Part shown: in pieces, positions 1 through 9,274 of the stretch
Layout of the letters: each line of letters begins with the position of its first letter
Numbering within the stretch: position 1 is the stretch's first letter
Assembly: GCA_000827495.1 (NCBI GenBank)
Contig: KN817537.1
Span: forward strand, 1 to 19,328
DNA length: 19,328 nt
Origin: Hypholoma sublateritium FD-334 SS-4
Lineage: Eukaryota; Basidiomycota; Agaricomycetes; Agaricales; Strophariaceae
Reading direction: 5' to 3'
Notes under the pieces: generated by a model
Databases searched by the model: none
What the model was told of the DNA's origin: nothing
Seen by the model: only the letters and a program-made list of their open reading frames with translations
Made by a program: the position numbers and the translations under genes

Positions 1-259
1 GGTGTTGGGCAGTTGCCCAAAGCCCCGGGCAATTACCCTCCCGGATGCATGAACCTTAGGTGGCAACTGCCCATAGTTGATACATGAGTGCAGCGGCTAC
101 TGGTGCACCGCGCTCCTGCATATGGATCACGAGGAAAACCCGTTCTTTGTTGTGCCCTCCGCTGGTGGTCGTCGACAACATGTTCACGCCGATCAGCATT
201 GTAAATCTTCATCCTTGATTTCAAATCAGAGCCAGATGGGTCACCATGCTCATATATAG
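1..259. other. Left-edge segment without a supported gene; short palindromic motif repeated
   Basis: No convincing coding frame. A perfect 16-bp palindrome (TTGGGCA-GT-TGCCCAA) lies at 5-20. A near copy, gggcaattaccc, follows at 27-38, and the reverse complement, ggcaactgccc, at 62-72. A short stretch at about 121-175 can be read as DHEENPFFVVPSAGGRRQ and might be an upstream exon of the RNA-dependent RNA polymerase relic that follows, but no splice structure supports this. Confidence 0.4.
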
Positions 260-965
260 TTGCCGCAGCACCTGTCCAAGAAGAAGGTGCCGTATGGTGT
301 GCAGTACGAGATTGCATGGTATGTCAACCTGGGAATACTCAGGTACCAAGATGTACTGACCGAACGGCTGGACAAGCTCATGAAGCTTGGGACAAATCGC
401 GAGGCGACGCCCGTGCTCTCAAAGAAATTGCGGCATTCCATGGACACCGACGACAGGCCAGTTGCAAAGACTATGGACGGTACGTGAATCCGGCTTATGG
501 CATTTACAGAACCTGAGGTCTCCATGACTAGATAAATGACAGAAACCTTTCGAGAGCGAATACTCTGCTAAAATTGGTTTCTATGATTTACACTCCAAAT
601 GCAACTTACTTCAAAAAAAAATTGCAGCCTCGCTGGGCTGATCTCGAACGCGAGGGAGACGCCTTGGATCAGTACGGTGGACTTGGTTTCAATGAGAATG
701 GCGAATCCCTGAACTGGTACGACGGCGGAGTGCTGTTCCACTGCAAACTGTACAAAGAACCTCAGTACAAGCTCCAATTGGACCGTGCGGAACTAGGTCC
801 CTCGTGCACATTTGCACGCTGTCTCGGAAGCCAGCACTTCTTTCACCTCAAGCTTACGAAGGCTATACTGAACAAGAGCTCGGATGAGCATATGGCCCAC
901 CTCCAGCGCCCTATCATTCTGTGGCAGCGTATTTCGTGTGTTTTCGCCGCCGTTTCCACCCATAT
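260..965 (+). pseudogene. Truncated relic of a fungal RNA-dependent RNA polymerase (QDE-1/SAD-1-like, RNA silencing)
   Basis: Intact relatives copy aberrant RNA into double-stranded RNA that feeds Dicer in quelling and meiotic silencing. Two blocks are readable. 260-479 contains VPYGVQYEIAWYVNLGI and NREATPVLSKKL and ends at a good donor (gtacgt, 480). 628-950 begins after an acceptor (ttgcag, 622-627) and reads PRWADLEREGDALDQY, then LDRAELGPSCTFARCLGSQ, then LQRPIILWQR. The order PRW, ELGPSxxFxRxLGS, then RPxxxW matches the region ahead of the catalytic core in basidiomycete RdRPs. Joining 479 to 628 directly does not preserve phase, so a mini-exon or frameshift lies between. Similarity ends near FAA (about 950), where a repeat-like block begins. 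The catalytic DxDGD core and everything after it are missing. It cannot encode an active polymerase. The family call rests mainly on the second block. Confidence 0.65.
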
Positions 966-1475
966 CCGCCGACACGGAGGATACTGTGAAAACGAGCAGG
1001 ACATATACACCGCACGTCCTCTTTGATTTCGCCGCCGTTGCCACCTATAACCACTTTAGCCGCTGCAAATGAGCCAAGGACATGCATAGTATGCACAGTA
1101 TGCACGTCCTTTTCAACTTCGCGGCCTCAGCCGCTGCGACAAACAAGCAGGAGGTGCATGTTGCCCGTCTGGACATGCAACGTTTACGTCCACGTCGCAC
1201 GTCCACGTCGATCACACAGCCATTTCTGTCCGCCGCCACCTCAGCCACTACAAAACAAGCAAGGACTTACATAGTATGCATACCCCCTTCCAATTCACCG
1301 CCTCAGCTGCTGCGACAAATGAAATGGCATGCATGTCCTCCTTGATCGATTTCGCTGCTGTTCCCACCGTTACCACCTCAAGCGCTGAAAACAAGCCTGA
1401 CATACATGTGCACGCCCTTCTTGGTTTCACCGTTCTCGCTGCCTGTTGCTACTACGCATGTGGTCTGCATATCAG
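940..1475. repeat. Degenerate tandem repeat block (irregular units of about 55-110 bp)
   Basis: A core like ttcgccgccgttnccacc or ttcNccgcctcagccgctgcgacaaa recurs near 947, 1027, 1117, 1230, 1296, 1350 and 1425. It is linked by variants of catgcatagtatgcacgtcctt and acaagcaggacata. Spacing is irregular and copies are diverged, so this is an old minisatellite-like array. Short open frames on both strands here are by-products of the GC-rich repeat. The block starts where similarity to the RdRP relic ends, so it may have formed at the break. Confidence 0.6.
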
Positions 1476-1649
1476 ACAGTCAGGACGTATACTAGCAGAA
1501 AAATCCGTTACATCAGTTGTATTCATTGACATCTATGTAATATAGCGTGTAGTCTATGCAAAACGTCTACTTGAGTGATGTCGATGAAGCGGATCCCGTG
1601 ATAAAAGTTGAATGAATATTTATGTATAATGTTGCAATGGCCCGGCGTC
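1476..1649. other. Upstream region of the dioxygenase gene
   Basis: AT-richer spacer with no gene. The stretch tttatgtataatg at about 1619-1631 is a weak TATA-like match 19-30 bases before the chosen start codon, too close to be a confident promoter element. No other signal seen. Confidence 0.3.
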
Positions 1650-4600
1650 ATGTCTGCCGCCTCTTTAGAGCTGACCAGCAATGAGCTTCTCACTATTGTC
1701 GACTGCTTGCTCACAACCCCTCACCTCGACTCTGTTGCTCAGTCTAGATGTTTTGAAATAGCAGTCAAGCTCCAGGCACTGCTCCAGGTGCTGCTTCCTT
1801 CTTCGAGCCTGGATTTCCAGCCAGCGCTGCCTATAACTATCCATGTGTCACCATCACCCCAGAGCCGTTCTCGGGTATGTAAATATGACAACTTCACATT
1901 TCCACTCTCTGACAGATAGGACCATACAGAACGTGCGTCCTTCCACCCCGCTGATTAGCACCTCCTTTCTTGACCCCGTGAATGAACCTAATGTAAGTTC
2001 AATGTCCCGTTGAAAATTAGCATTGATTTATCGGTGCTCAGAACTTGAACCCAGGACAAGGCCCCCAAGATGCGGATGATGCACCGGCTGAAGGCAGTCC
2101 CCCAGCTGAAGGCAGAGAGGCTTCGCTGATCCCATTTGACGGAGATCCTGGAAGTCCCACAGGATCTCAGCTTGAAGCATGGCTCCGAGATGGGGGCGGT
2201 GGCGGAGGTGGTGGTGGTGGTGGTGGAGGAGGAGGCGGAGGCGGAGGCGGAGGCGGAGGCGGAGGCGGAGGAGGAGGCGGAGGAGGAGGAGGAGGAGGAG
2301 GAGGCGGAGGCGGAGGCGGAGGTGGAGGCGGGGGTGGAGGTGGAGGCGGAGGCGGAGGAGGAGGAGGAGGTAATGATCAACGTCCACCTTGTCCCAGAGG
2401 AGGCCTCCTTGCTCCATTTCCGCAAAACATCCCTAATTGGATACCTGCCAATGATGACCAGGCTGAGCAAAACCCTGGAATAGATCTGGATGACCCCAAT
2501 CTCATTCGATTCGACGAAGAAAATGAAGATGGATTTTTTGGCCTTGCTGAGAATGCTGCTCCTGGAGGTCCAACTTATTCAATGGCATCCATGATCGCTA
2601 ATCCGGAATGTCAGGCCCTTGGCAACTCTGGTGTCCAATTTATCCTAGCAATATCATCCCAGGCCGAACACTGTCTCCCACATGCATTGGCTTTATCGGC
2701 TGGTGAAACTCAACCGCAAACTCCACAACGTTTACTAGAAAATTTGATCAACCCAGGGGCGACCTCAACCCCAATTCTGGCGATTACTCAATCTCATCCT
2801 TCAACAATTCAATCTATGGCCGACCAAGCTTTGATCTGCTCCCAGATTGCCGAAGCAAATGTGATGGTACATCTGTCGTACTTCATCAACTGTATGAAGT
2901 TTGCGTGTATGGTCAATCGGTATGTTTGTGGCACTGGTATACTGTTTTGCAAGTCTAATATTGATTGATGGACAGGTATTTGAAGCAAAGTGGCGGCTCA
3001 GCTACGCGGAATGCTCTACTTGAAGAAATTGAAGCCAGTTCAGGAGGCAAAGTTAGCACCCTTAGGCGTTATATATGTGATGGAACCTCGTGTTGCTCTC
3101 TTGCTGGGGCGGGTATGTCTGCGGTCAATTTTATCGAGAACTAAACAAACCATTATTATAGGTTCTTTTTATCTGGTCATCCTGATGGCAGCTGCTGAAA
3201 TACGACCAAAAATGCGTCTTTGGCAAGGAGATACATGTGCACGTTTAGCCAGACTTTTTCGTTTTCCTGTGAATAACGGTACGTTTTCTATAATGTTTGA
3301 GTTTGTAGCTCACAATTTCCTCAGGAAAAGATCCTAGTAGCAATCTTATCCTTTCAACGATCATTCCTGCTATAGCATATCTGCGGACAACTTATCCTTT
3401 GAAGCTTACTATGTTTTTCCCGACATCGTTTCTGGATAGTTTTTTTGTGAACAACGAGACTGACCTTACAGATTTCACAAAGACGGATATAATCATGGAT
3501 CAGCTCTATATCATGCAGTAGGTGTTGCGCACTGTTGCATCATTATTAGAAAGTATCTAATACACGTTTCTTGACAGCACTTTCATTACTGGACGTGACT
3601 GGTCAACATGGATCGCATGCTCTCCCCTCGTACCTGGTGCTCGCTACTCCATCGATTTCTTGGGCCATCGGTCCATAGCTTCTGCACAGTATGGCCTGCC
3701 TCTACCTTTCGAACAGAATGTTAGAGGTAACTTGCACTATCCCACTCCATCTCCAAGCCAGCGTCATAGCATGGGTAGATCACGCTCTGCTTCACCTCCA
3801 CGTCGTTCTGCTTCTCTAAGTACAGGGCTACTCACGACTGCACCTCTCTCTGCGTGGAACGTGCCCATGCGACACCCCAGGCTTGTTACAATTTCCACCA
3901 AGTTCAATCCCATGTTATCATACAATCTCAAAGTTCGATACCCCCGTCACGACAAGGAACAACGGTTCAAATTCACCGAAAAACAAAGAGATAAGGCAAA
4001 GCACGCTGAACAGGCTATCAATTTGGATGACTTTAGAGAAAAGGTTGCTTGATTCGCTATGCCAAAGATCTCTTACTAACTATGATCAGATTCAGGACCA
4101 GCTCAAAAAAGGAAGACGCCAAAATGACACAAAATATATACGCCTTTCAAGCAGTGACCTCCATGGGTACGTTTTGTAGTCTACTTTCTGCTTCAATGCT
4201 TAAATCTTTGTAGAAACATTCTCCGCATCAATGATGCAAAGGACGATCTTATTGCTTTAGTTCTTCCCAACATGCCTGAGGAATTACGTGTCACATTGCT
4301 TTCCAAACTTCATCTTGTGTATTCCTCCTTAAAGACTGTTGACTCTGAAGCCGAGGGTGCTAATAATTCATTCTATTCATTTCATTTCAGCTACTACAAC
4401 AGATTTTCCAATCGTGTATGTGATTGACTTTTGTCGTAATGGATTCTTTCTAATTTTTTCCCTAAGGGAGATGGAACACCTGCAAATGCAGATCCCACAA
4501 CGTTGATGAAAGATGGGAGAAAGAAAACCAATACATGCCAGAATACCCCAAGACGGAGTAACGAGCTTAAGGATAGGCCGGAAGAATATCTCAAACTTCA

Positions 4601-5123
4601 AGATGCCTTGAAACCTGTCTTTGAATGGTTGACGGAACAAGTATGTTATAAGCAGTGATATTTTCTATTTTCCGTTACTGACAGCTGTTCCTAGCTTCGG
4701 GCTTTACTCCCAGAAACATATGCTGCTCTGAGTCTTTTCGTTGAAGTTTTGCCATGTAGTGATGTAACACCTATTTATCCTTTCGGTGGATTTGTCATCA
4801 ACATCAATGTCACTACCAGAATACATCGAGACCACGGCGACCATGATATATGTCTTGTTATATCTATCTCCGACTGCTTGGGTGGCGAGCTCTGCTTGTT
4901 TGAACCTGGGATTGTTCTTGATCTTCGCTCGGGATATTCTGTGATATTTGCTTCCGCCGCAATTAGTCACTTCAATCTTCATTACAAGGGTATACGGGCA
5001 TCAATAGTTTTACATTCAGATAGAGGGGGTATGGACTGGGTTGTGGATAGGAATGGATGGGCTCATAATATTTTCATGCGCACACATATGTCAAATAGTA
5101 ATAACGACGATGCTGGTATGTAG
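1650..5123 (+). CDS. 2OG-Fe(II) dioxygenase of the basidiomycete TET/JBP-like type, 11 exons, about 986 aa
   Basis: Exons: 1650-1874, 1930-1992, 2042-2919, 2976-3112, 3162-3278, 3325-3517, 3578-4043, 4090-4166, 4214-4415, 4467-4640, 4695-5123. All introns are GT-AG, and the 2,961 coding bases give one frame ending in TAG. The start is the ATG opening MSAASLELTSNELLTIVDC. Order: N-terminal helix-like segment, 60 glycines, acidic linker, a conserved block (RRYICDGTSCCSLAGAGS), a Ser/Arg stretch (GRSRSASPPRRSASL), then the C-terminal dioxygenase. In the last exon IHRDHGDHD supplies an HxD iron ligand, GGELCLFEPGIVLDLRSG a core strand, and SHFNLHYKGIRASIVLH the second histidine and a likely 2-oxoglutarate arginine; DRNGW follows. 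TET/JBP enzymes oxidise methylpyrimidines in DNA, and the fungal set is expanded alongside KDZ transposons. Substrate here is inferred. A 72-nt in-frame segment (4319-4390) could be one more intron. The Gly tract may be variable. Confidence 0.75.
2192..2371 (+). repeat. Trinucleotide GGN tract encoding 60 consecutive glycines
   Basis: Within exon 3 of the dioxygenase gene, every codon from 2192 to 2371 is GGA, GGC, GGT or GGG, arranged partly as GGAGGC hexamers. It begins after LEAWLRD and ends before NDQRPPCPRGG. The interruptions keep it in frame. Open frames in the other phases (poly-Glu/Ala, poly-Arg) and on the reverse strand (Ser/Ala, Leu/Arg, His) are artefacts of this tract. Confidence 0.95.
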
Positions 5124-5389
5124 TGGAGCTTGAATAGTATGTAATTTGTTTGTTTCATCAGAACAGTTATAGTATTTGGTCAGAATAAGTACGCGTAATA
5201 TGATCTACTTGCAATAATGAATCATCTTGTCCTCGCTTGCTCCCTAGCACCGCACATCGACACAGTGTGAGCCAACAACCTCCGACGGATCAAGCGGATC
5301 AAGCAAATCCATGGGATCGTGGGACCATGATATCACCAGGTACGAACCACGCATCCACTTCACAGAACCCCCTTCTTACTTTGTTCTCA
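5124..5389. other. Spacer between the dioxygenase gene and the Cft1 relic
   Basis: The first 90 bases downstream of the TAG are AT-rich 3' flank. From about 5230 an open frame (SQQPPTDQADQANPWDRG) runs without a stop into the Cft1 relic. It is not recognisable as Cft1 sequence and may be unrelated flank or a decayed 5' part. No other feature seen. Confidence 0.35.
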
Positions 5390-8022
5390 CTGCTCGCCGG
5401 TGGTGTTGAATTCACCGCCAGTCTGAAATTGACACCAGCCACACGACCAGCAACGCTGAACGTTTCAACACGTCATGGATTTGTTTCTCGAGTTCTGTGT
5501 AACTTGGTTGTTGCGCAGTCCAGCCTGCTGTGCATATTCGAAGTGCGAGAAGAACCAGCACTGATACAACCTCATGTGGTTGACAAGCGAGAATGACGGG
5601 CGAATGTGAGGCGAGGTATGGATGCTGTGGAAGGAGAAGTTGCGATGGACGAGCAGGGCGATGGGTATGTCAATATGGCCAAGGTGATTTCTACAAAATC
5701 CATGTATCCCATAGATATTCTTAATTCGAGACCGTTAGACCGTTAGTTGTTTCTGAGCAGTGCTGATATCCATTTTTAGTCCATACCTCAAACAGAACCT
5801 ATTCATCTGTCGATTGTCACCTGTTTTTATCTTGTCAATGAACACCCCCTTCATCGTCTTGTTACTGGCATAGAGGCATTGAAAATCATCGCGACTCAGG
5901 AGGACCACATGGATTGACTTCTTGTATCGTTCAAAGATGCGAAGGTCTGCTTTTCACGAGCAATCTGTCACCGTGTATTGATCAAAGTTCCCTTAGATCG
6001 TGCTTTGGAGTGGTCGGACGCCATTCACATTCTTGTTACGGTCTCAATACATATATGCGAACGTGCTCCACAACTGGTATGTCTCTCGTCTCCCATCATT
6101 CCGCCTTCCTCACGAGACTCTAGCTCGCTCTCGATTCACCCCTGTTCAGAGCAGAACTAAGAATGGACCCATTATCTCGCTGCGTGGCCTTATCCCTCCC
6201 AAACATGCCTTGGCCATTCTGCCTTTCTACCAGTCGCGAGCAGAGTTAGACATTATGGATCAGGACCGAATGCAAGCGAAGTAAGTTTTCATCCCACATG
6301 TATCTTTCGTCCATAACCAGACAATTTCCAGAGACGTTCCGTATTCACCAAGCTTCATCCTTGACCTTCCTGCACAAGTAGATTCTTCGTAATGTGATAG
6401 ACTTCGTCTTCTTACCTGGCTTCAACAATCCCACCATCGCTGTTCTCTTTCAAACACAACAGACATGGACTGGGTAAGCCTAATTCTTTGACAATGTCGA
6501 TCATATTCTCACCATCCGCAGACGCTTGAAGGAGCTCAAAGATATCTTAAAGCTCATCATCTTCACTCTCGATACTGCCACACAGAACTACCCCATCATC
6601 ACTCTCGTCGAAGGCTTATCATATGACTGACACAGCCTCCTGCCCTGCTCCACATCTCTAGGTGGTGTTGTCATCACCGCAAGTAATGCCCTCATATATG
6701 TCGATCAATCGTCACGCAGTGTCGGGAAGGTTCGATGAAAAGATATGTCTCCGATGGGTGACAAGGTTTGTCTGTTCTTCATTCATGAAAATTTGCCAAT
6801 GACTCCCTTCTGCTATTAGTCCTCTCGATATTTGACAGGCTGCTTCTATGCAGACACCGCTGGTCTTTTCGAATCTCAATAGAAGCCGACGGTATCTCCA
6901 GTTGGTGCGACTACGACACTGCAGTCCGCAGTAAATGCTGCGAACANAGGGNAGTGGCTACTGCTGATGCGTCCTCAAGGGGTCATGGAGGTGTGCCAGA
7001 CTCATCGATTCGTTACAAAGTTACAATTAACACCCGATAGATTTGGACATTACCTAAATTAACCCTGGCATCTTCTACGGACAGCCTCTCTACACTTCAG
7101 AATATCTTGCAATACCACTACCTCAAGAACCCCCTTGGAAACCGCAGGATCTTGATGTCGAACAGCTTCTTTTGGCCCCCATTGGCGAGAGCTAACCCCG
7201 CCCTCACCTATGTGTAAATCATCTTCCGCTCTGAAACACTGCTCGACTGAATTGCTCCGTAACAGATCTTCTTCCACTCAGGGCAATTGACAGTGTATAA
7301 TGTCGAACCAGCCGGAGCCACCGAGCCTGTTGATACTGCACGGTAGTCGCATTTGAAGGTCATGTTCGTGAAAACAGCCTCCATCACATTCAAGATGCAG
7401 CGCCAAGGCGGTGACAAGGGTATTATCGCGGAGCAGAAGCAGATATCACGTACCTTCGTTCCGTTTGGGACTACTCTAGCGCCTGGAATATCGTATTCAG
7501 GTGTTTTTTCACTGGTGACCGGCCAAACAGGATTCTTGCGGGAAACAAAAGTGGGGCCCAAAAATATCCTTCGGGCACAGCGTTGTACATGCTTTTACTG
7601 CCTGATCGTTGTGGGAAACAAAGGGCGGTTTCTTGCTGTACACAGAGGAGGTGCGTGTTCTGCTATGAATTATGATGTGATGTTTTCCGGTGTTGATACT
7701 CTGTAACAGGGACCTAACCTCCTTGAGTGGGTGCCAAAGTTCCAATTGGATGGCCCATTGCAATCCCATTCTGTTCTGAAAGGATGGTCGTATTCAAACG
7801 TGTTCTTTGATCCTTCGACCTCCTTGATTGTTGCCTCTTCCTCCCTACGGGAAAAGTTCACGTCCCATGACGAAGACAATAACAGAACATGGGAGGCTGA
7901 CGGTCCGTATCTCCTGCATCTCTGGTCTTAACCTCATAGCTTACATGCCGTCTTGCAGCTCCAAACATAGCAGATCCCCTGTGCGACTGCTCGACCCTCA
8001 AGCTAATATCACCTGACCTATG
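5390..8022 (+). pseudogene. cft1: Decayed copy of Cft1/CPSF160, the large cleavage and polyadenylation factor subunit
   Basis: Cft1/CPSF160 is a nuclear beta-propeller scaffold of the pre-mRNA 3'-end processing complex, about 1,400 aa in fungi. Colinear blocks are readable: GVEFTASLKLTP, LCNLVVAQSSLLCIFEVREE, DEQGDGYVNMAK, LHRLVTGIEAL, LLVSFKDAK, WSDAIHILVTVSIHICERAP, LDSPLFRAELRMDPLSRC, NPTIAVLFQTQQTWTG, SLLPCSTSLGGVV, KDMSPMGDK, MRPQGVMEIWTLPKLTLAS, DVEQLLLAPIGES, SGQLTVYNVEP, FVKTASITF, FFTGDRP, SNVFFDPSTSLIVASSS and, last, CDCSTLKLISPD. Introns are still present (for example about 6076-6122, gtatgt...ctctag), so it is not retroposed. Stops (5594, 5915, 6736, 8017) and frame shifts (near 6003 and 6200) break the frame. 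Near 6725 the order jumps from the N-terminal part to the C-terminal third, implying a large internal deletion. The last part of the protein is missing. Confidence 0.9.
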
Positions 8023-8088
8023 AAGCACACTCAACGGGTAAGATGAAGAGTTCCCCGGTGTTTGAGAACTTAGCAAGAACAGGTCAAG

Positions 8089-8265
8089 GTGACTAAATTC
8101 GAGGGCGGTGACTGGGATTATCTCAGAGTCTCAATGAACTCCGGATCGGCCATCCAGGATGAGGAACTCGAGTTTGACGACGATGACAACGATTATGGCG
8201 ACGACAACATGGAGGTCATAGAAGCTGTTCTCAAGGCCATTTCTCGCGTAAACGTTCGCTTTCTA
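8089..8265 (+). pseudogene. Acidic fragment, possibly from the MELT-repeat region of Spc7
   Basis: The readable stretch starts KFEGGDWDYLRVSMNSG and continues with an acidic run (ELEFDDDDNDYGDDNMEVIEA). An acidic run followed by a MELT-like motif (MEVIEA) resembles the N-terminal half of Spc7/KNL1, whose phosphorylated MELT repeats recruit Bub1-Bub3. The opening EGGDxDYL is also nearly identical at DNA level to a piece of the Spc7 coiled coil at 9888-9915. It could therefore be the 5' part of the Spc7 relic, separated from it by the antisense Est1-like piece. Similarity is short and low-complexity, so this is tentative. Confidence 0.35.
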
Positions 8266-8340
8266 TGGGAGGTTGCCAGCCTCTTATGTGGAATCTACTT
8301 CAGTGGCCCAGTTTTTTGCAGAAGAAAACATGCATTCTCG

Positions 8341-9270
8341 TCATCGATATCCATTGCGCTCTTCGTCGACACCATTGATCGGAGTCGAGCCAGGCATGCT
8401 GGCGGCAGCCTTTTTGGCCATCACGCGCATGGCAGCCGCGGCTTTCGGTCCACCGGCTTCCCTCATGCCAATGCATCCAACCTTGCGCAGAACTGCATTG
8501 GAACGTCTGTACTCGTGCACAGAAGACAGGTTGATGACCGCCATCATGATCCACTCGCGCTCCTCAGCGCCCTCAATTTCCAGACACTCAAGGAAGCGCG
8601 CGAGTGTGGCTTGGAAGTCGTACAGCTGGATGTTGGTGAAAAGCATTCCCTGCTGAAGCACGAAGGGGTGAGAGACTTTCACATCAGGCACCGCTTACCT
8701 GGCTTGTGCTGCGTGAGATGGGAAGAACAGATTCGCGCGAGGTGGGAAATGGATGCAGTGTCGTCATGATACACACACAAAAGATTGTGTTAGTCCATCT
8801 GCAAAACGAAAGATAATCAGCATGTATGACACCTTTTCACCAAGTGATAGACACCTCGAAGCTCTTTGCCATCAACCTCACTTGACAACAAACCCCAGAG
8901 TTGGTGCGACTTTCCAGTTCCCGGCTATTCAGCCAGGCCCGCGCGGCCGCGCCATACCAACTACGTGCGACATTTCTCCAACTCTCCTTTTCGGGTTCGA
9001 TGTCTAAAACACGGGCAGCTGCGATACCGCAGGCTGTCGTCGATGCGCGCCGCGGGGGAGTCGCTCACGGATTTGGCGGAGCCTTGCGACCCAGATGTGC
9101 CAACCTCGCTGTGCGTAGTCGCCGCGACCTCCGAGACCACTTTTGTCTAAGGACACCTTGACCACCAGCACCACCGTTCAGCAGGGCAGTGATAGCCATT
9201 TGGTACCGCGCAAGATCACCTAATGCTTCCAGCCAACCAGATTTGAAGGAGTTGCGGCAATCCTTAGTTT
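8341..9270 (-). pseudogene. Decayed internal fragment of an Est1/SMG7-like protein, antisense to its neighbours
   Basis: Est1/SMG5-7 proteins share a 14-3-3-like TPR domain and an Est1 DNA/RNA-binding domain, and act in telomerase recruitment or nonsense-mediated decay. Reading right to left on the minus strand: FKSGWLEALGDLARYQMAI (about 9260-9190), ARVLDIEPEKESWRNVARSW (about 9020-8950), LLSSEVDGKELRGVYHLVKR (about 8893-8834), TTLHPFPTSRESVLPI (from 8764), then GMLFTNIQLYDFQATLARF and EEREWIMMAVINLSSVHEY. The pattern LGDLARY, WY, YH(L/F)VK, HPFxxxRE is typical. A normal 46-nt intron (8653-8698) is kept. The intron opening at 8832 has lost its acceptor, and blocks change frame, so it is a pseudogene. 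Both ends of the protein are missing. The open stretch 8767-8341, reading as 126 aa from the internal ATG, is a fragment and not a small gene. Confidence 0.72.
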
Positions 9271-9274
9271 TCAC

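Noticed and set aside
884..1545. Overlapping open frames on both strands in the ttcgccgcc repeat block
   Set aside because: Repetitive, low-complexity translations with no conserved motif; the frames arise from the repeat.
1988..2483. Long open frames antisense and in alternate phases over the GGN tract (Ser/Ala-rich, Leu/Arg-rich, Glu/Ala-rich)
   Set aside because: They are produced by the triplet repeat. The poly-Gly frame joins conserved exons by valid splice sites and the others do not.
8341..8767. A small intact two-exon minus-strand gene of 126 aa
   Set aside because: Upstream minus-strand sequence continues the same Est1/SMG7-like protein, so the ATG is internal (before TLHPFPTSRES) and the locus is a fragment.
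8753..9161. Three overlapping plus-strand open frames (about 84-94 codons)
   Set aside because: They are shadows of the minus-strand Est1-like relic.
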